Assembly (NCBI RefSeq): GCF_900141995.1
Contig: NZ_FQZA01000007.1
Coordinates: forward strand, 106,133-170,132
Source: Palleronia salina
GTDB taxonomy: Bacteria > Pseudomonadota > Alphaproteobacteria > Rhodobacterales > Rhodobacteraceae
Reading direction: 5' to 3'
DNA: 64,000 nt
Shown here: piece by piece, positions 18,077 through 27,800 of the stretch
How the letters are laid out: each line of letters starts with the position of its first letter
Position numbering within the stretch: position 1 is the first letter of the stretch
The notes under the pieces: model-generated
Seen by the model: the letters and a program-made list of their open reading frames with translations, nothing else
Databases searched by the model: none
What the model was told of the DNA's origin: nothing
Program-made: the position numbers and the translations under genes

Positions 18077-18109
18077 GTGCGCGCTTTCGGTGTCGTGGTC
18101 TCGGAGCAG

Positions 18110-18417
18110 GATGCCAACCAGATCGAGCGGACGAACGACGCCATCTCCCGGCTCGGGCTGATCTGGCGCGGGCTCTCGAACCAGTTCGCCGTTGCAGCTG
18201 CTCCCGCGCTGGAAGCCGTCGCCAACGCGATGGCGGCGGTCGCCAGCCGCACGGGTCCGCTCGGGATCGCGATCCGCGGGCTCTTCGAGAACATCGGCCG
18301 CCTGACCACCTATGCCGCCACCTTCGCGGCCTTGCTCGCGGGACGTTGGGTCGCCGGCATGGCCGCTGCGGCGCTTTCCTTGCGCGGTCTCGCCACGGCG
18401 CTGGTCGTCCTGCGCGG
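18110..18417 (+). pseudogene. internal fragment of a phage tail tape-measure gene
   Basis: About 100 codons reading IERTNDAISRLGLIWRGLSN, then AAAPALEAVANAMAAVASRT, GPLGIAIRGLFENIGRLTTY, FAALLAGRWVAGMAAAALSL and RGLATALVVLRGA. These Ala/Gly-rich amphipathic helices and the GLIWRGL...AIRGLFENIGR pattern are typical of tape-measure proteins in rhodobacterial prophages. There is no start of its own; the frame runs directly into RTX-type sequence at about 18418. It lies on the strand opposite the MuF gene, so at least one inversion or deletion has occurred. Boundaries are approximate. Confidence 0.55.
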
Positions 18418-19276
18418 GGCGCACGTCGACGACGACCTTCGCGGACTGGGCGACTACGACTGGTTCATCGCCACCGAAGGCCAGGATACGCTGGATGGTG
18501 GCAACGGGCTCGACATGCTGTCCTTCGTCGAATGGGGCGGGAGCGGCACCGACGCGCTGCTGGATGTCTTCTCGACCGACGGTGCGCCACCTGCCGGCGC
18601 GGTGGCGAACGGGATTACATTGGACCTCGCGGCCCCCTCGGCCGGGACCGGGCTGGCGGCCGGCCTGACCCTGACGTCGATCGAGCGCGTGACCGGGTCG
18701 AGCTACCAGGACGTCTTTCACGGCGACGGCGGCGAGAACGATTTCCGGGGCCTCGGCGGTTACGACTGGTTCGTGTCCTCGACCGGCGGGCGCGAACGCT
18801 ATTTCGGGGGCCGCGGAAGCGACACGGTGACCTATTTCAATGCCTCGTCCGGCATCGCCGCAAACCTGAGCAACGGTGCGATGGTGGATGGCGAGGAAAC
18901 GGGCTTCGGCTCCGCGGGCGATGCGCGGCTCGACCTCTATTTCGGGATCGAGAACCTTGTCGGAACAGCCTTCGACGACAGCCTTTCCGGATCGAACGAA
19001 CGCAACCAGCTGAACGGGCTGGAGGGCGATGATATCATCTTCGGCCATGGCGGCGTGGACTATCTGAAGGGAGGCGATGGCAATGACACGATCGACGGCG
19101 GCGACGGTTCGGATTTCGCGTTGTTCGATGGCGAAATGGCCGACTACACCCTGAGCCGACACGCGGCGAACGAGGTCACGGTGGACCACGCCGGTGGCAC
19201 GGACCACCTGATCGACGTGGAGTACCTGCGTTTCGACGATCAACAGATCAGCCTGTGGTCGCTCCCCATCGGATAA
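18418..19276 (+). pseudogene. orphan C-terminal module of an RTX-type secreted protein
   Basis: About 285 codons closely paralleling the last 290 residues of the RTX protein at 24856-29070. Shared blocks include RGLGDYDWFIAT, DTxDGGNGxDM, EWGGSG, TSIERVTGSSYQDVF, FRGLGGYDWFV, TGGRERY, DLYFxIENLVGT, SNERNQLxGL, the aspartate/glycine-rich repeats GGDGNDTIDGGDGSD, and a tail ending EYLRFDDQQISLWSLPIG. There is no start codon, signal or N-terminal domain; upstream is tape-measure sequence in the same frame. The module includes the C-terminal region that in this class carries the type I secretion signal. I read it as the surviving 3' end of a second RTX gene, although expression as a chimera is formally possible. 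Confidence 0.75.
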
Positions 19277-19974
19277 CTGTGTCCGCCAACAGGGCGGGTC
19301 CGATCTGCGCCGGGCAAGACCTGCGCACCCGCAGCCCATGCTTCGTTGCCAGGAGTGGACTGGCCCGGGAGAGCAGGTCGCGCGCAGGTCCACCGTCGGG
19401 GTCGATCAGCCCATACTCGACAATCGGGGCGTCTACTCGGTCTTTGGAGGCAGCCGGGATGGTCAGGCTAGCCGCAAGAGGATCCGCGATCCCAAATTCC
19501 CGAGTGTCGCACTGGAAAAATTAACGAAAGTATTGTTATCGGTCATAGTAATCCATCACCAATTCGCATATTTCTTTAAGTATGCCACCTGCAAACAAAA
19601 TGATACCCAGGTGGTAGAATGGGTATCGGGCGGCTATCGGCCCGCTCTCAATTTTGGTAAAGTTAAAGAAACCTATGATCAAAAGGATAAGACTAATTAT
19701 GGTTGCATATCTCTGTTTTTTTCTTTTTCATATTTACTTGTCGGGGTCTATTTCGAATTTTAATAATCGCATTGGTCTTTCTCGGCGTTCAAGGCTCTGT
19801 TACCACTAGGATAACGGATGCTTCAAATCAAGCGCCGCAGGAAAAAATCAGAATAAACCGACGAACCGGTCCTCCACAGAACGCATCTGTCTCGTTCTAG
19901 CGGTGAGAAACCTGATATCTACTTTCCCAGCTAGGTCTCGGGCCGCTCCATGATCATCGGATAGGCGCGGCCAG
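19277..19974. other. gene-free, partly AT-rich stretch
   Basis: About 700 bases without a convincing gene. The part from about 19500 to 19870 is much richer in A and T than anything around it. Short open frames here (one of about 140 codons from 19338) have no recognisable motif and end in hydrophobic low-complexity sequence. It may be a decayed foreign insert. Confidence 0.5.
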
Positions 19975-20140
19975 CTACTCGTAGCCCCGTTTTGCCTTCT
20001 GCATGTTGAGCGCGAACCGTGCGTCCTTGGCCTGAGCTTCGCTTGCGAACCGGTCCGTGCGGACCTGTCCGGGCTCGCCCAATGCGGCCCCGGTCGCGCA
20101 CCAGGCCCCACTATCCGAAGAGGGCAGGCACGATTTCCAT
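19975..20140 (-). pseudogene. decayed WGR-domain gene, 3' end
   Basis: Read on the minus strand from the ATG at 20140: MEIVPALFG, then a TAG (20111-20113), then WGLVRDRGRIG, then after a one-base frameshift near 20078-20081, EPGQVRTDRFASEAQAKDAR and a tail ending AKRGYE with a stop at 19975-19977. This is the WGR domain layout (LFG.W.LVR.WGRIG..GQ...F....A...K..GY). The second tryptophan has become Arg (CGG at 20090-20092). Three independent lesions show decay. WGR domains occur in poly(ADP-ribose)-type and plasmid/phage-linked proteins. Confidence 0.55.
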
Positions 20141-20283
20141 ACGTCAGAAGCGGTGCGTCTTCGTCTCCGGATCTGACCTGGTCAGCCTCGGAGGGCACCA
20201 ACGGAGAAATCAGGAGCGTTCCGTGAGCAACGGGTCCTTTTACGGGGCTCCGCCTCAGGCGCGTCATCCTTGCCTCGGGCAGG

Positions 20284-22176
20284 TCAGAACGCCGGCATTC
20301 CCTTCGGCCGTTGGAGTCTTTTCTGCGCCGCGATCCGGAACGGTGCATTGGGTGCGCCGTAGCCGGCATAGGCGCCGCGCCGCTCCACGATTTCGAAGAA
20401 CAGCTGACCGGCGAAGGGACGTGAATAGAGCTGCAGGAATTCGCCGGTGTCGTCCGCGTCGTAGAGAATGTTCTCGGCCTGCATCCGGGCGAGCATTTCG
20501 GGCGTGATATCGAACCGGGCGGCAAGATCCTCGAAATAGTTCCGAGAGATCTCGAGCGCGGCGAACCCGCGCTCCCGAAGGGTCGCGGCCGTTGCGAAAA
20601 TGTCGTCCGTCGCAAGTGCGATATGCTGGACCGAGCCCCCGAACCCCTCCGCCAGGAAGGATCCGGCCAGCGTGCGATGGGTTTCAGCTCCGTTCAGGGT
20701 GATGCGGAACGAGCCCCCAGGCGTCGAGATGGCCCGGCTGCGCACCAGCCCGTCCGGGTCGATCACGTCGACCATGGGCGCCTTCTGCATGTCGAACAGC
20801 GTGGTGTAGAACAGCGACCAGGACAGCATTTCGTCGTAGGTCATCGTCTGGGCGATATGGTCGACACGGGTCAGTCCGGCCCCGGACGCGGGCTCGTCCT
20901 CGGCTTCGAACTCGACCTCCCAGACATTCGCCAGGTCCCCGTCGTCGAGGAAGTGCATAACGCTGCCGCCAAGGCCCCGGATCGCCGGAATGGGCAATTC
21001 GCCCGGACCGCGCGGCTGGGTGAACGGCTTTGCGCCAAGCGCCGTTGCCCGGGTGACCGTGTCCTCGGCCGAGCCGACCCCAAGGCCGATATCGCAGACC
21101 GTGGTGCCGCGGGCGTTCCACGCACTGCCGGCATGGCCTTCGGTTTCGGCGTTCACGACAATGCGGATATCGCCCTGCTGCCAAAGCCGGACCGCCTTGA
21201 ACTTGTGTCGTGCGGCACGGCGGAAACCGAGCGTGTCGAGCAACGTCTCGAGTTTGCCCAACTCTTCGCCTTGGGCCGCGAACTCGATGAACGCCGTGTC
21301 GCGGACGGTGACGCGGCGCGGAAGCTGTGGCAGTCGCGTGGCGATCTCGGGCTCGGCGGACCGCACGTCGTCCATCAGGGCGATGATCGCGCGGTAGCCG
21401 TCGAGAGCGATGGTCTTGGGCGAGCTGCCCCTGAACTGGTCGTTGAAGATCTCGAGGCTGACCGGCCCGTCATACCCGGTCGCCATGACGGCCTGCATGA
21501 AGGCGGAGACGGGCAGATCGCCTTCGCCCGGCATGTTGCGGAAGTGCCTGGACCAGTAAAGCAGGTCCATGTCGATGGCGGGCGCGTCGGCGAGTTGCAC
21601 GAAGAAGACCTTGTCGCCCGGGATCCGGCGGATGGTGTCCGGGTCGATCCCGCGCGCCAGCGTGTGAAAACTGTCGAGCACGAGGCCGACATTGGGATGA
21701 TCGGCGCGGCGGACGATCTCCCAGGCATCGCGGTGGTCGCTCACATGCCTGCCCCAGGCCAGCGCCTCGTAGCCGATGCGCAGGCCGCGCGCGGCCGCAC
21801 GTTCGCCCAGCTCCGCGAAATCGTCCGCGGCACGGTCGATGCCCCCCAAGGCCGCCGGATGACAGGACGAACACATCAGGATCAGATCGCAGTCCAGTTG
21901 CTGCATCACGTCGAACTTGCGCTCTGCGCGGTCGAATGCCTTTGCCCGCATCGGGCCGGGCAACCCTTCGAAGTCGCGGAAGGGCTGGAACAGCATGACG
22001 TCGAGCCCGGCGTCGCGGATGCGCTGGCCGACGATTTTCGGGCTGCGAATGTCGGCGATGAAATCCTGCTCGAAGATCTCGATGCCGTCGAAGCCGGCGG
22101 CCGAGATGGCCTCGATCTTCTCTTCGAGCGTGCCCGAGATCGAAACCGTCGCGATGCCCGTCCGGAGCCCGCTCAT
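20284..22176 (-). CDS. quiC: 3-dehydroshikimate dehydratase (QuiC type, sugar-isomerase plus HPPD-like domains)
   Basis: A 630-residue bifunctional-looking protein. Residues 1 to about 280 form a xylose-isomerase-like TIM barrel (GIATVSISGTLEEKIEAIS, MCSSCHP, GLVLDSFHTLARG, VSLEIFNDQFRG). Residues about 290-630 hold two VOC/4-hydroxyphenylpyruvate-dioxygenase-like modules (RVDHIAQTMTYDEMLSW, GSVQHIALATDDIFATA, LFFEIVERRGAYAGYGAPN). This two-part layout is that of QuiC/AsbF-like dehydratases converting 3-dehydroshikimate to protocatechuate. The stop region overlaps nothing; its start overlaps the aroE stop by four bases. With aroE it should feed quinate/shikimate into the beta-ketoadipate pathway. 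Databases often mislabel it as HPPD. Confidence 0.85.
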   Translation of the reverse strand: MSGLRTGIATVSISGTLEEKIEAISAAGFDGIEIFEQDFIADIRSPKIVGQRIRDAGLDVMLFQPFRDFEGLPGPMRAKAFDRAERKFDVMQQLDCDLILMCSSCHPAALGGIDRAADDFAELGERAAARGLRIGYEALAWGRHVSDHRDAWEIVRRADHPNVGLVLDSFHTLARGIDPDTIRRIPGDKVFFVQLADAPAIDMDLLYWSRHFRNMPGEGDLPVSAFMQAVMATGYDGPVSLEIFNDQFRGSSPKTIALDGYRAIIALMDDVRSAEPEIATRLPQLPRRVTVRDTAFIEFAAQGEELGKLETLLDTLGFRRAARHKFKAVRLWQQGDIRIVVNAETEGHAGSAWNARGTTVCDIGLGVGSAEDTVTRATALGAKPFTQPRGPGELPIPAIRGLGGSVMHFLDDGDLANVWEVEFEAEDEPASGAGLTRVDHIAQTMTYDEMLSWSLFYTTLFDMQKAPMVDVIDPDGLVRSRAISTPGGSFRITLNGAETHRTLAGSFLAEGFGGSVQHIALATDDIFATAATLRERGFAALEISRNYFEDLAARFDITPEMLARMQAENILYDADDTGEFLQLYSRPFAGQLFFEIVERRGAYAGYGAPNAPFRIAAQKRLQRPKGMPAF

Positions 22177-23036
22177 GTGGCCCCCAGCGAACGAAACGTG
22201 GCGCGCATCCGGTCGGCATCGGCGGTCCGACCGGTAAACAGCTGAAACGCGCGGACGGCCTGGAACACCGCCATGCCTTCGCCGCCAAGTGTGCGGCAGC
22301 CGAGAGAGGACGCGGTGCGAAGAAGCTCGGTCTCGAGCGGGAAATAGATGATGTCCGCGACCCAGTGACGGGCGTGCAGAAGCGGCGGCGCGATCGGCAT
22401 GCCCGGCAGTTTTGCCATGCCGACCGGTGTCGCGTTGACGATGCCCGACACGTGCGTCGCCGCGTCAGCCAAGTCCCCGGCAGGTTCGGCGACGGCGAGC
22501 CCCCGCGCCAGCGATGCTGCCGCGCCGTCCCGCGTGTCGTGGATCCGGATCCGGGCCGCCCCCGCGTCGGCCAGCGCATGCGCCAGCGCGCCGCCAGCGC
22601 CGCCCGCACCGATCAGGAGAACATCGTCGAGCGGGGCATCGGGCAGGCCGACGCGAAGGCTTTCCTTGAAGCCCCAGAAATCCGTGTTGTGCCCGAACCG
22701 TTGACCTTCGTGAAATACGACCGTGTTGACCGCACCGACACGCCGCGCGGCGTCCGAGAGGTGGTCGAGGTGGGCCATGACCTCCTGCTTGTAGGGAAAG
22801 GTCACGTTGAGACCCGCAAACCCTTCGGCCTCGGCGCGCGACAGGATCTCCGGGAGGTCGCGCGCAGGTCCGGTATCGGTGTCGATCAGCTCGTAGCGAC
22901 AGGCGAGACCCAGCGCCGCCGCCTCGGCCTCGTGCATGGCGGGCGTGCGCGAGAGCTGGATACCGCGCCCGACAAGGCCCATCCGGAACGCGCGTCGAGG
23001 CGTCGCCGCCGGGTCAGCCGTGGGTTCGGGTTGCAT
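22173..23036 (-). CDS. aroE: shikimate/quinate dehydrogenase (AroE family)
   Basis: A 287-residue protein with LVGRGIQLSRTPAMHEAEA at the N-terminus (substrate-binding SRTPAMH variant of SxSP.MHN), GLNVTFPYKQEVMAHLD near residue 77 with the catalytic Lys, NTDFWGF, the nucleotide loop LLIGAGGAGGALAHAL near 140, and GGEGMAVFQAV near the end. Linkage to quiC and a divergent TetR gene suggests a catabolic enzyme (shikimate to dehydroshikimate) rather than the biosynthetic AroE. It is the first gene of the operon; an inverted repeat lies in its promoter region. Confidence 0.85.
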   Translation of the reverse strand: MQPEPTADPAATPRRAFRMGLVGRGIQLSRTPAMHEAEAAALGLACRYELIDTDTGPARDLPEILSRAEAEGFAGLNVTFPYKQEVMAHLDHLSDAARRVGAVNTVVFHEGQRFGHNTDFWGFKESLRVGLPDAPLDDVLLIGAGGAGGALAHALADAGAARIRIHDTRDGAAASLARGLAVAEPAGDLADAATHVSGIVNATPVGMAKLPGMPIAPPLLHARHWVADIIYFPLETELLRTASSLGCRTLGGEGMAVFQAVRAFQLFTGRTADADRMRATFRSLGAT

Positions 23037-23078
23037 TCTGCAGGGCCTCCCAACCAGGTTGCGCCTTCAAAATGTTCG

Positions 23079-23114
23079 GCGCGGTACAATTCGTCAAGCC
23101 AAAATGTACCACGC
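23079..23114. promoter_or_regulatory. probable TetR operator between aroE and the tetR gene
   Basis: An imperfect inverted repeat centred near 23096: GGTACAATT (23083-23091) against AAAATGTACC (23101-23110), flanked by GCGC and ACGC. It lies in the 120-base divergent promoter region. A TetR-family protein encoded next to it is the natural binder; this is inference. Confidence 0.5.
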
Positions 23115-23156
23115 GGTTCATTCCTTTTCCCGGGCCGCCTCGTTATAGAAGGGCCC

Positions 23157-23831
23157 ATGAGATCGACGACGGATGCAGAGCGGCGCGGTTGGACGCAGAA
23201 CCCCGAGGCGGTGCAGCAGGATATCCTGACCGTCGCGCTCGCGGAGTTCGCCGAGAACGGGTTTTCGGGCGCGCGGGTCGACACGATCGCCTCGCGGACC
23301 CAGACCTCGAAGCGGATGATCTACTATTATTTTGGTGACAAGCTGGGGCTCTATACCCGCGCGCTGGAAGCGGCGTATCTCAGGGTGCGGCAGGGCGAGA
23401 CACAACTCGAACTCGACCATCTCGCGCCGCAGGAGGCGCTGGCGCGCCTGGTGGCCTTTACCTTCGACCACCACCGCGCCAACCCCGACTTCATCCGCAT
23501 GGTGATGATCGAGAACATCCACAAGGCCAGGCACCTGGCCGAAAGCCAGGTGATCCGGGATCTCAACGAGGCCGCGATCGACAAGCTGACCGAGATCTGC
23601 CGGCGCGGACAGGACGCCGGTGTGTTTCGCGAAGGGCTCGACCCGGCGGCTCTGCATTGGCAGATCAGCGCGGCGAGCTTTTTCAATGTCTCGAACCGGC
23701 CGACCTTCTCCGCGATCTTCGGCAATGCGCTCTTCGAGGATGACGGCCAGGAGGCGATCCGGCGGCAAACCGTCGATGCCATCCTCGCTATCGCCTGCAA
23801 ACCGGGAGTGAGGGATCCTGAAAATGAGTGA
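23157..23831 (+). CDS. TetR-family transcriptional regulator
   Basis: A 224-residue protein. The N-terminal helix-turn-helix covers residues about 20-66 (ILTVALAEFAENGFSGARVD, TIASRTQTSKRMIYYYFGDK), followed by an all-helical ligand domain. I use the ATG at 23157 (MRSTTDAERRG). An open frame extends far upstream but is antisense to aroE. Divergent arrangement with aroE-quiC suggests control of quinate/shikimate catabolism, with a pathway compound as inducer. Confidence 0.88.
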   Translation: MRSTTDAERRGWTQNPEAVQQDILTVALAEFAENGFSGARVDTIASRTQTSKRMIYYYFGDKLGLYTRALEAAYLRVRQGETQLELDHLAPQEALARLVAFTFDHHRANPDFIRMVMIENIHKARHLAESQVIRDLNEAAIDKLTEICRRGQDAGVFREGLDPAALHWQISAASFFNVSNRPTFSAIFGNALFEDDGQEAIRRQTVDAILAIACKPGVRDPENE

Positions 23832-23901
23832 AAAGCGTCCTGCGGTGAATTGGCGTTTGGGGATCTCCGATTTGTTTGGAACGAAGTTTCTGGGAGTCCG
23901 T

Positions 23902-24645
23902 ATGTTTCCGTTGCGATACGCCTTCGTTCCATCACTTCTACTTGCCTCTTTCGCCTACGCCTCTGGCTCGCCAAATAGCGATCAATGCCTAGTGCACCCC
24001 CAATTTTCACCGCCATATAAAAGCGGTAAGCTGATCGTCAGTACTTACCATGTTACGAGAGAGCCCGGCACGACGCGAACCATAGACGTGACATGGCCGG
24101 AGGGGCCAAGGGTCAAGTTGTCGAGTGTCCCGCCGGGCCGCTCCGATGGCGCAATGCAAAACATCATGTTTGAATTTGGCGGCGAGCCCGAAAAGTATCC
24201 GGACTTTGATATAATTGTAAACGCTGCTGATCGGTATCCACTTTACTCCCAACTAGGGCGCCTTGCGCGTCTACCCGTCTCGGCTACGAAAAGGGTGAGA
24301 GAAGATGGTTCTACATACATTGATCGTGAGGGCTTAGTGGTCGATCCAGAAACGTTTGGGTTGTTTTGGAAACGATACTCGTACCCTGATACACCCAGCG
24401 CCGGTGGCCGACCTGCCACATGGCTTCGTGGCGAACCTACCGTCGATGGGGTGGATGCAATTCTTAAATGTGAGCAGGATGACGAATGGGGGCACACCCG
24501 GTGTGGCGTAACGAAGAAAGATGAGCCGGTATTCTATAAAATTCAAATATCCGGAGCCAACCCGGCGCCTGACGCGATCGCAAATATCGAGCTGCTTGCT
24601 GATCTATTTGTAAGCTGCCTGAAGAATGGATTTACCGATGTCTGA
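23902..24645 (+). CDS. lower-GC orphan secreted protein of unknown function
   Basis: 247 residues from the ATG at 23902, which has GGGAG at 23892-23896 and gives a clean signal peptide (MFPLRYAFVPSLLLASFAYA). An in-frame ATG at 23824 overlapping tetR would bury the signal and is less likely. The mature part has Cys in NSDQCLVHP, KCEQDDEWGHTRC and VSCLKNGF, an even set that could form disulfides. Codon choice is visibly richer in A/T than the neighbours, which suggests transfer. I recognise no family. Confidence 0.6.
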   Translation: MFPLRYAFVPSLLLASFAYASGSPNSDQCLVHPQFSPPYKSGKLIVSTYHVTREPGTTRTIDVTWPEGPRVKLSSVPPGRSDGAMQNIMFEFGGEPEKYPDFDIIVNAADRYPLYSQLGRLARLPVSATKRVREDGSTYIDREGLVVDPETFGLFWKRYSYPDTPSAGGRPATWLRGEPTVDGVDAILKCEQDDEWGHTRCGVTKKDEPVFYKIQISGANPAPDAIANIELLADLFVSCLKNGFTDV

Positions 24646-24855
24646 AGTTTTCATCGGCCCGGTGCAAAAGATCTTGAGCGGTTTGGCGGCATCTTTTTCA
24701 GGGGTGTCGACCCGCAATGAATCGCGCGGCGATAACCTAACGTAAGCTTCAGATCAAGCGTCGATCTTCGTTTCTTAGTCTGTAGAGTGTCACGGACAAC
24801 CTAATCGCGTCGGCTTTCCCCATTGGTTTTCAGACGCCAAAGGAGGGTGAGCCCG

Positions 24856-27800
24856 ATGACCGCTTTCAGCTTGAGCAGTAACGTCCTGACGATCGCATCG
24901 TCCGTGTATACCGGGGTCGGGATCGTCTATAATCTGAGCATGGCCCTTGCCAATGGCGAGGTGGACAGTCCGGAAGACTTCTTCAACCTGGTGTTCGGTG
25001 GCGGCACAGATGCCGCGAACGAGGAGATAAACCGGAAACTGGACGACATCCTGGATGCGGTGAACGCCCTGAGCGAGCAGCTCGACGATGTAGCACAGGA
25101 CCTGAAGCAACAGATAGATGCGCAGACCGGTCTTCTGGTCAATGTGGACGTGTCGCAGCTTGTCGCGTCGATCAGTTCCAACCGGGCGCAACTTTCGAGC
25201 TACGATCCCAACGCCGGACCCGGAGAAGCCGGCTATGTCGCCCCCGAAGACCTCGTCGACTATGGCCGCGGCTTCACGGAACGGGCTGACGAATTGCTGC
25301 AGCAGCTGGCAGGGATCGCCAACACCGTCCTTACCGAGTCCGACGGCTATACACCCAACATCGACATCATCATTTCAACTGCCAACGCGTTGGCCTACGC
25401 GGTCGAGTACCGCATGCAGGTCGCAGGGCGTTTCGAGCGCGACGAACTTGCCGCCGACAGGCTGACGGTCGGCCTCGATGCCGCGGCCAGCTTCTTCGAA
25501 CGTACGGCCGATCTGGTCCGGGACCTCTTCTTCGTCAATGTGGAGCTCGAGTATCAGCGCATTCCCCCTGAAGGTCAGGGCAGTGCGACGATGACCGGCG
25601 ATTTCTACAATGTCGCGACTCTGAAACCGGGCTTCGATGGCATCACCGAAGAGGTCGATTTCACGTATTCCTACTTCGACAGCATTGTCACCACCAGCTT
25701 CAGCGGCGAAGGCGGCTTCCGGGCCACCAACCAGCGCGACCCTGCCGAAGCGCTCACGGATGCCATCGAGCGTGGCGTTATCAATCTGGACTACGAGGCT
25801 CGACAGATAACGGGGAACGGGGATGCGAATTACGCCTTCCTCAATCCGCAAGGCGGCGGCGGGTATTTCGCGACGATCGCCGACGTCATGCTCACGGTCG
25901 ATGCGTCGGATCTGCCTCAATTCGTCGACGATACGATGGACCAGGAGATTGAATCGTTCAACCTGGGCAGCTCTGCCGAAAGGGCCGCCGCGAAAGACGC
26001 CCTGTCGGTCATAGCACGGTACGAGCTTCTCGAACGTCTTGGTGTCACGTACCAGGACGACGGGACCGAGGTGAACGCGTACCGTGATTTCGCCGCTTTC
26101 CTGCGGTCACTGACCAGCGGGATCGAGGATCGAACGCCGGGCGACGACGGCTCGTTGTCGGGCACCGAGGGGAAGGATCTTCTTTTCGGGGACTCCGGCG
26201 CGAACCTGATCCAGGGCGGCGGCGAAAACGACACGTTGCGTGGCCGAGAAGGCAACGACACCATCGAGGGCGGCGCCGGCAACGACAGCATAAAGGGCGA
26301 TCTGGGCGACGATCTGCTCGACGGCGGTGCGGGCACGAACTTTCTGCTGGGGCACGAGGGCAACGATACCCTGCGCGCCAGCGGTGGAAGCCGCATGGAA
26401 GGCGGGGTCGGCGACGATCTTATCGAAGGCGGTGCCGGGCGGGACATCGCCCTGGGCGGTGACGGCCAGGACTCGCTGCACGGCGGGGACGGGAATGACG
26501 CCCTGTCCGGTGATGCGGGCAACGATCGTCTGAAAGGTGACGGCGGGAACGACATCCTTCTGGGCGGTGCCGGCAACGATAGTTTGGACGGCGGATTCGG
26601 TTACGACACGCTCGATGGGGGCGACGGCACCGATGAAGTCTCATACGCCTTTTACAACGGCGACACGACGCTCAGCCTGGAAACAGGCGTGGTCTACTTC
26701 AATGCCGACCCCAGTGTGACAGAGACCGTGCTCAACGTTGAATCGGTCATCGGCAGCGGCGGGCGGAACAATCTGACGGGCAATGCCGAGCACAACCACC
26801 TGGTCGGCGCGGACCGGCCCGACCGTCTTCTGGGGGCAGACGGCAACGACACGCTCGACGGGTTCGCGGGGCCCGACTTTCTTTTCGGGGGCGCGGACGA
26901 CGATCTTCTGAACGGCCATTCGGGCGACGATACCGTTTCGGGTGGGTCGGGCACGGATACGTTGGCGGGGGGAACCGGGAACGACTCGGTTCTCGGCGGC
27001 GACGATGACGATGTGATCACCGGCGACGCGGGGCAGGACTTCTTGCAGGGTGGTGCGGGCGACGACACGATGTCGGGCGGCGATGGCACGGACACGGCCG
27101 AGTTCTCGGTGCTGAGCGCGGATGCAACGGTCGTACATGTTCCCGATGGATTGCAGATCACGTCCGCCGACGGCGTCGATGTCGTCCATAACGACGTCGA
27201 GATGTTCCAGTTCTCCGACCGCATGATGAGCTACGGGGACGTGGCCGCCATGTCGGACCCGGTCGAACGTGTGTACCGGTTCGCGTTGGATGGAGGTCAG
27301 GCGAATGCGGGCGCGGGAACGGGCTCCGCGGCGACCGGTACGGGCCTTGGCGTCTACGATCCCGGCACCGGGGAACTGGCCTACCGGCTGACGGTGTCCG
27401 GGCTGGACTTCGGAACGACGGTTTCGGGCTTTCCCACCCGACAGACGGCCGACACGGCCGATGATGTCCTGGTCGCGCATATCCACAACGCGCCGAGAGG
27501 CACCAATGGCGCCGTCGTCTTCAACTTCCTCGTGGAAGACGATCTGACGGCCACGCTGAACCCGGACGGCTCCTGGACCCTGAGCGGGGTTTGGGATGCC
27601 GACGAGAATATCGCGCCGTTTGCACCAACCTTCGGCACCGCCGCGCCGGGCACCGAGCTGGACCTTTACTTCAACATCCACACGACCGCGTTCACCGGCG
27701 GCGAGATCCGGGGACAGATCGTGTCCGCGGCGGATGACACCCCGAACAGCGTCACCGGGACGGCCGGCGATGACACCCTCCTGGGCCTTGGCGGCAACGA

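Noticed and set aside
17249..19393. A 714-codon minus-strand open frame
   Set aside because: Only the part from 18076 downward is protein-like; the rest is antisense to the tape-measure and RTX sequence on the plus strand.
19338..19763. A 141-codon open frame in the AT-rich stretch
   Set aside because: No motif, poor ribosome site and low-complexity end; probably chance.
16261..20284. Prophage attachment repeat of the tRNA-Ser 3' end
   Set aside because: No second copy of the T-arm/acceptor sequence was noticed downstream in the window, so no att pair is claimed.
20284..22176. Annotation as 4-hydroxyphenylpyruvate dioxygenase
   Set aside because: The N-terminal isomerase-like barrel and linkage to aroE fit the QuiC dehydratase, in which an HPPD-like domain is normal.
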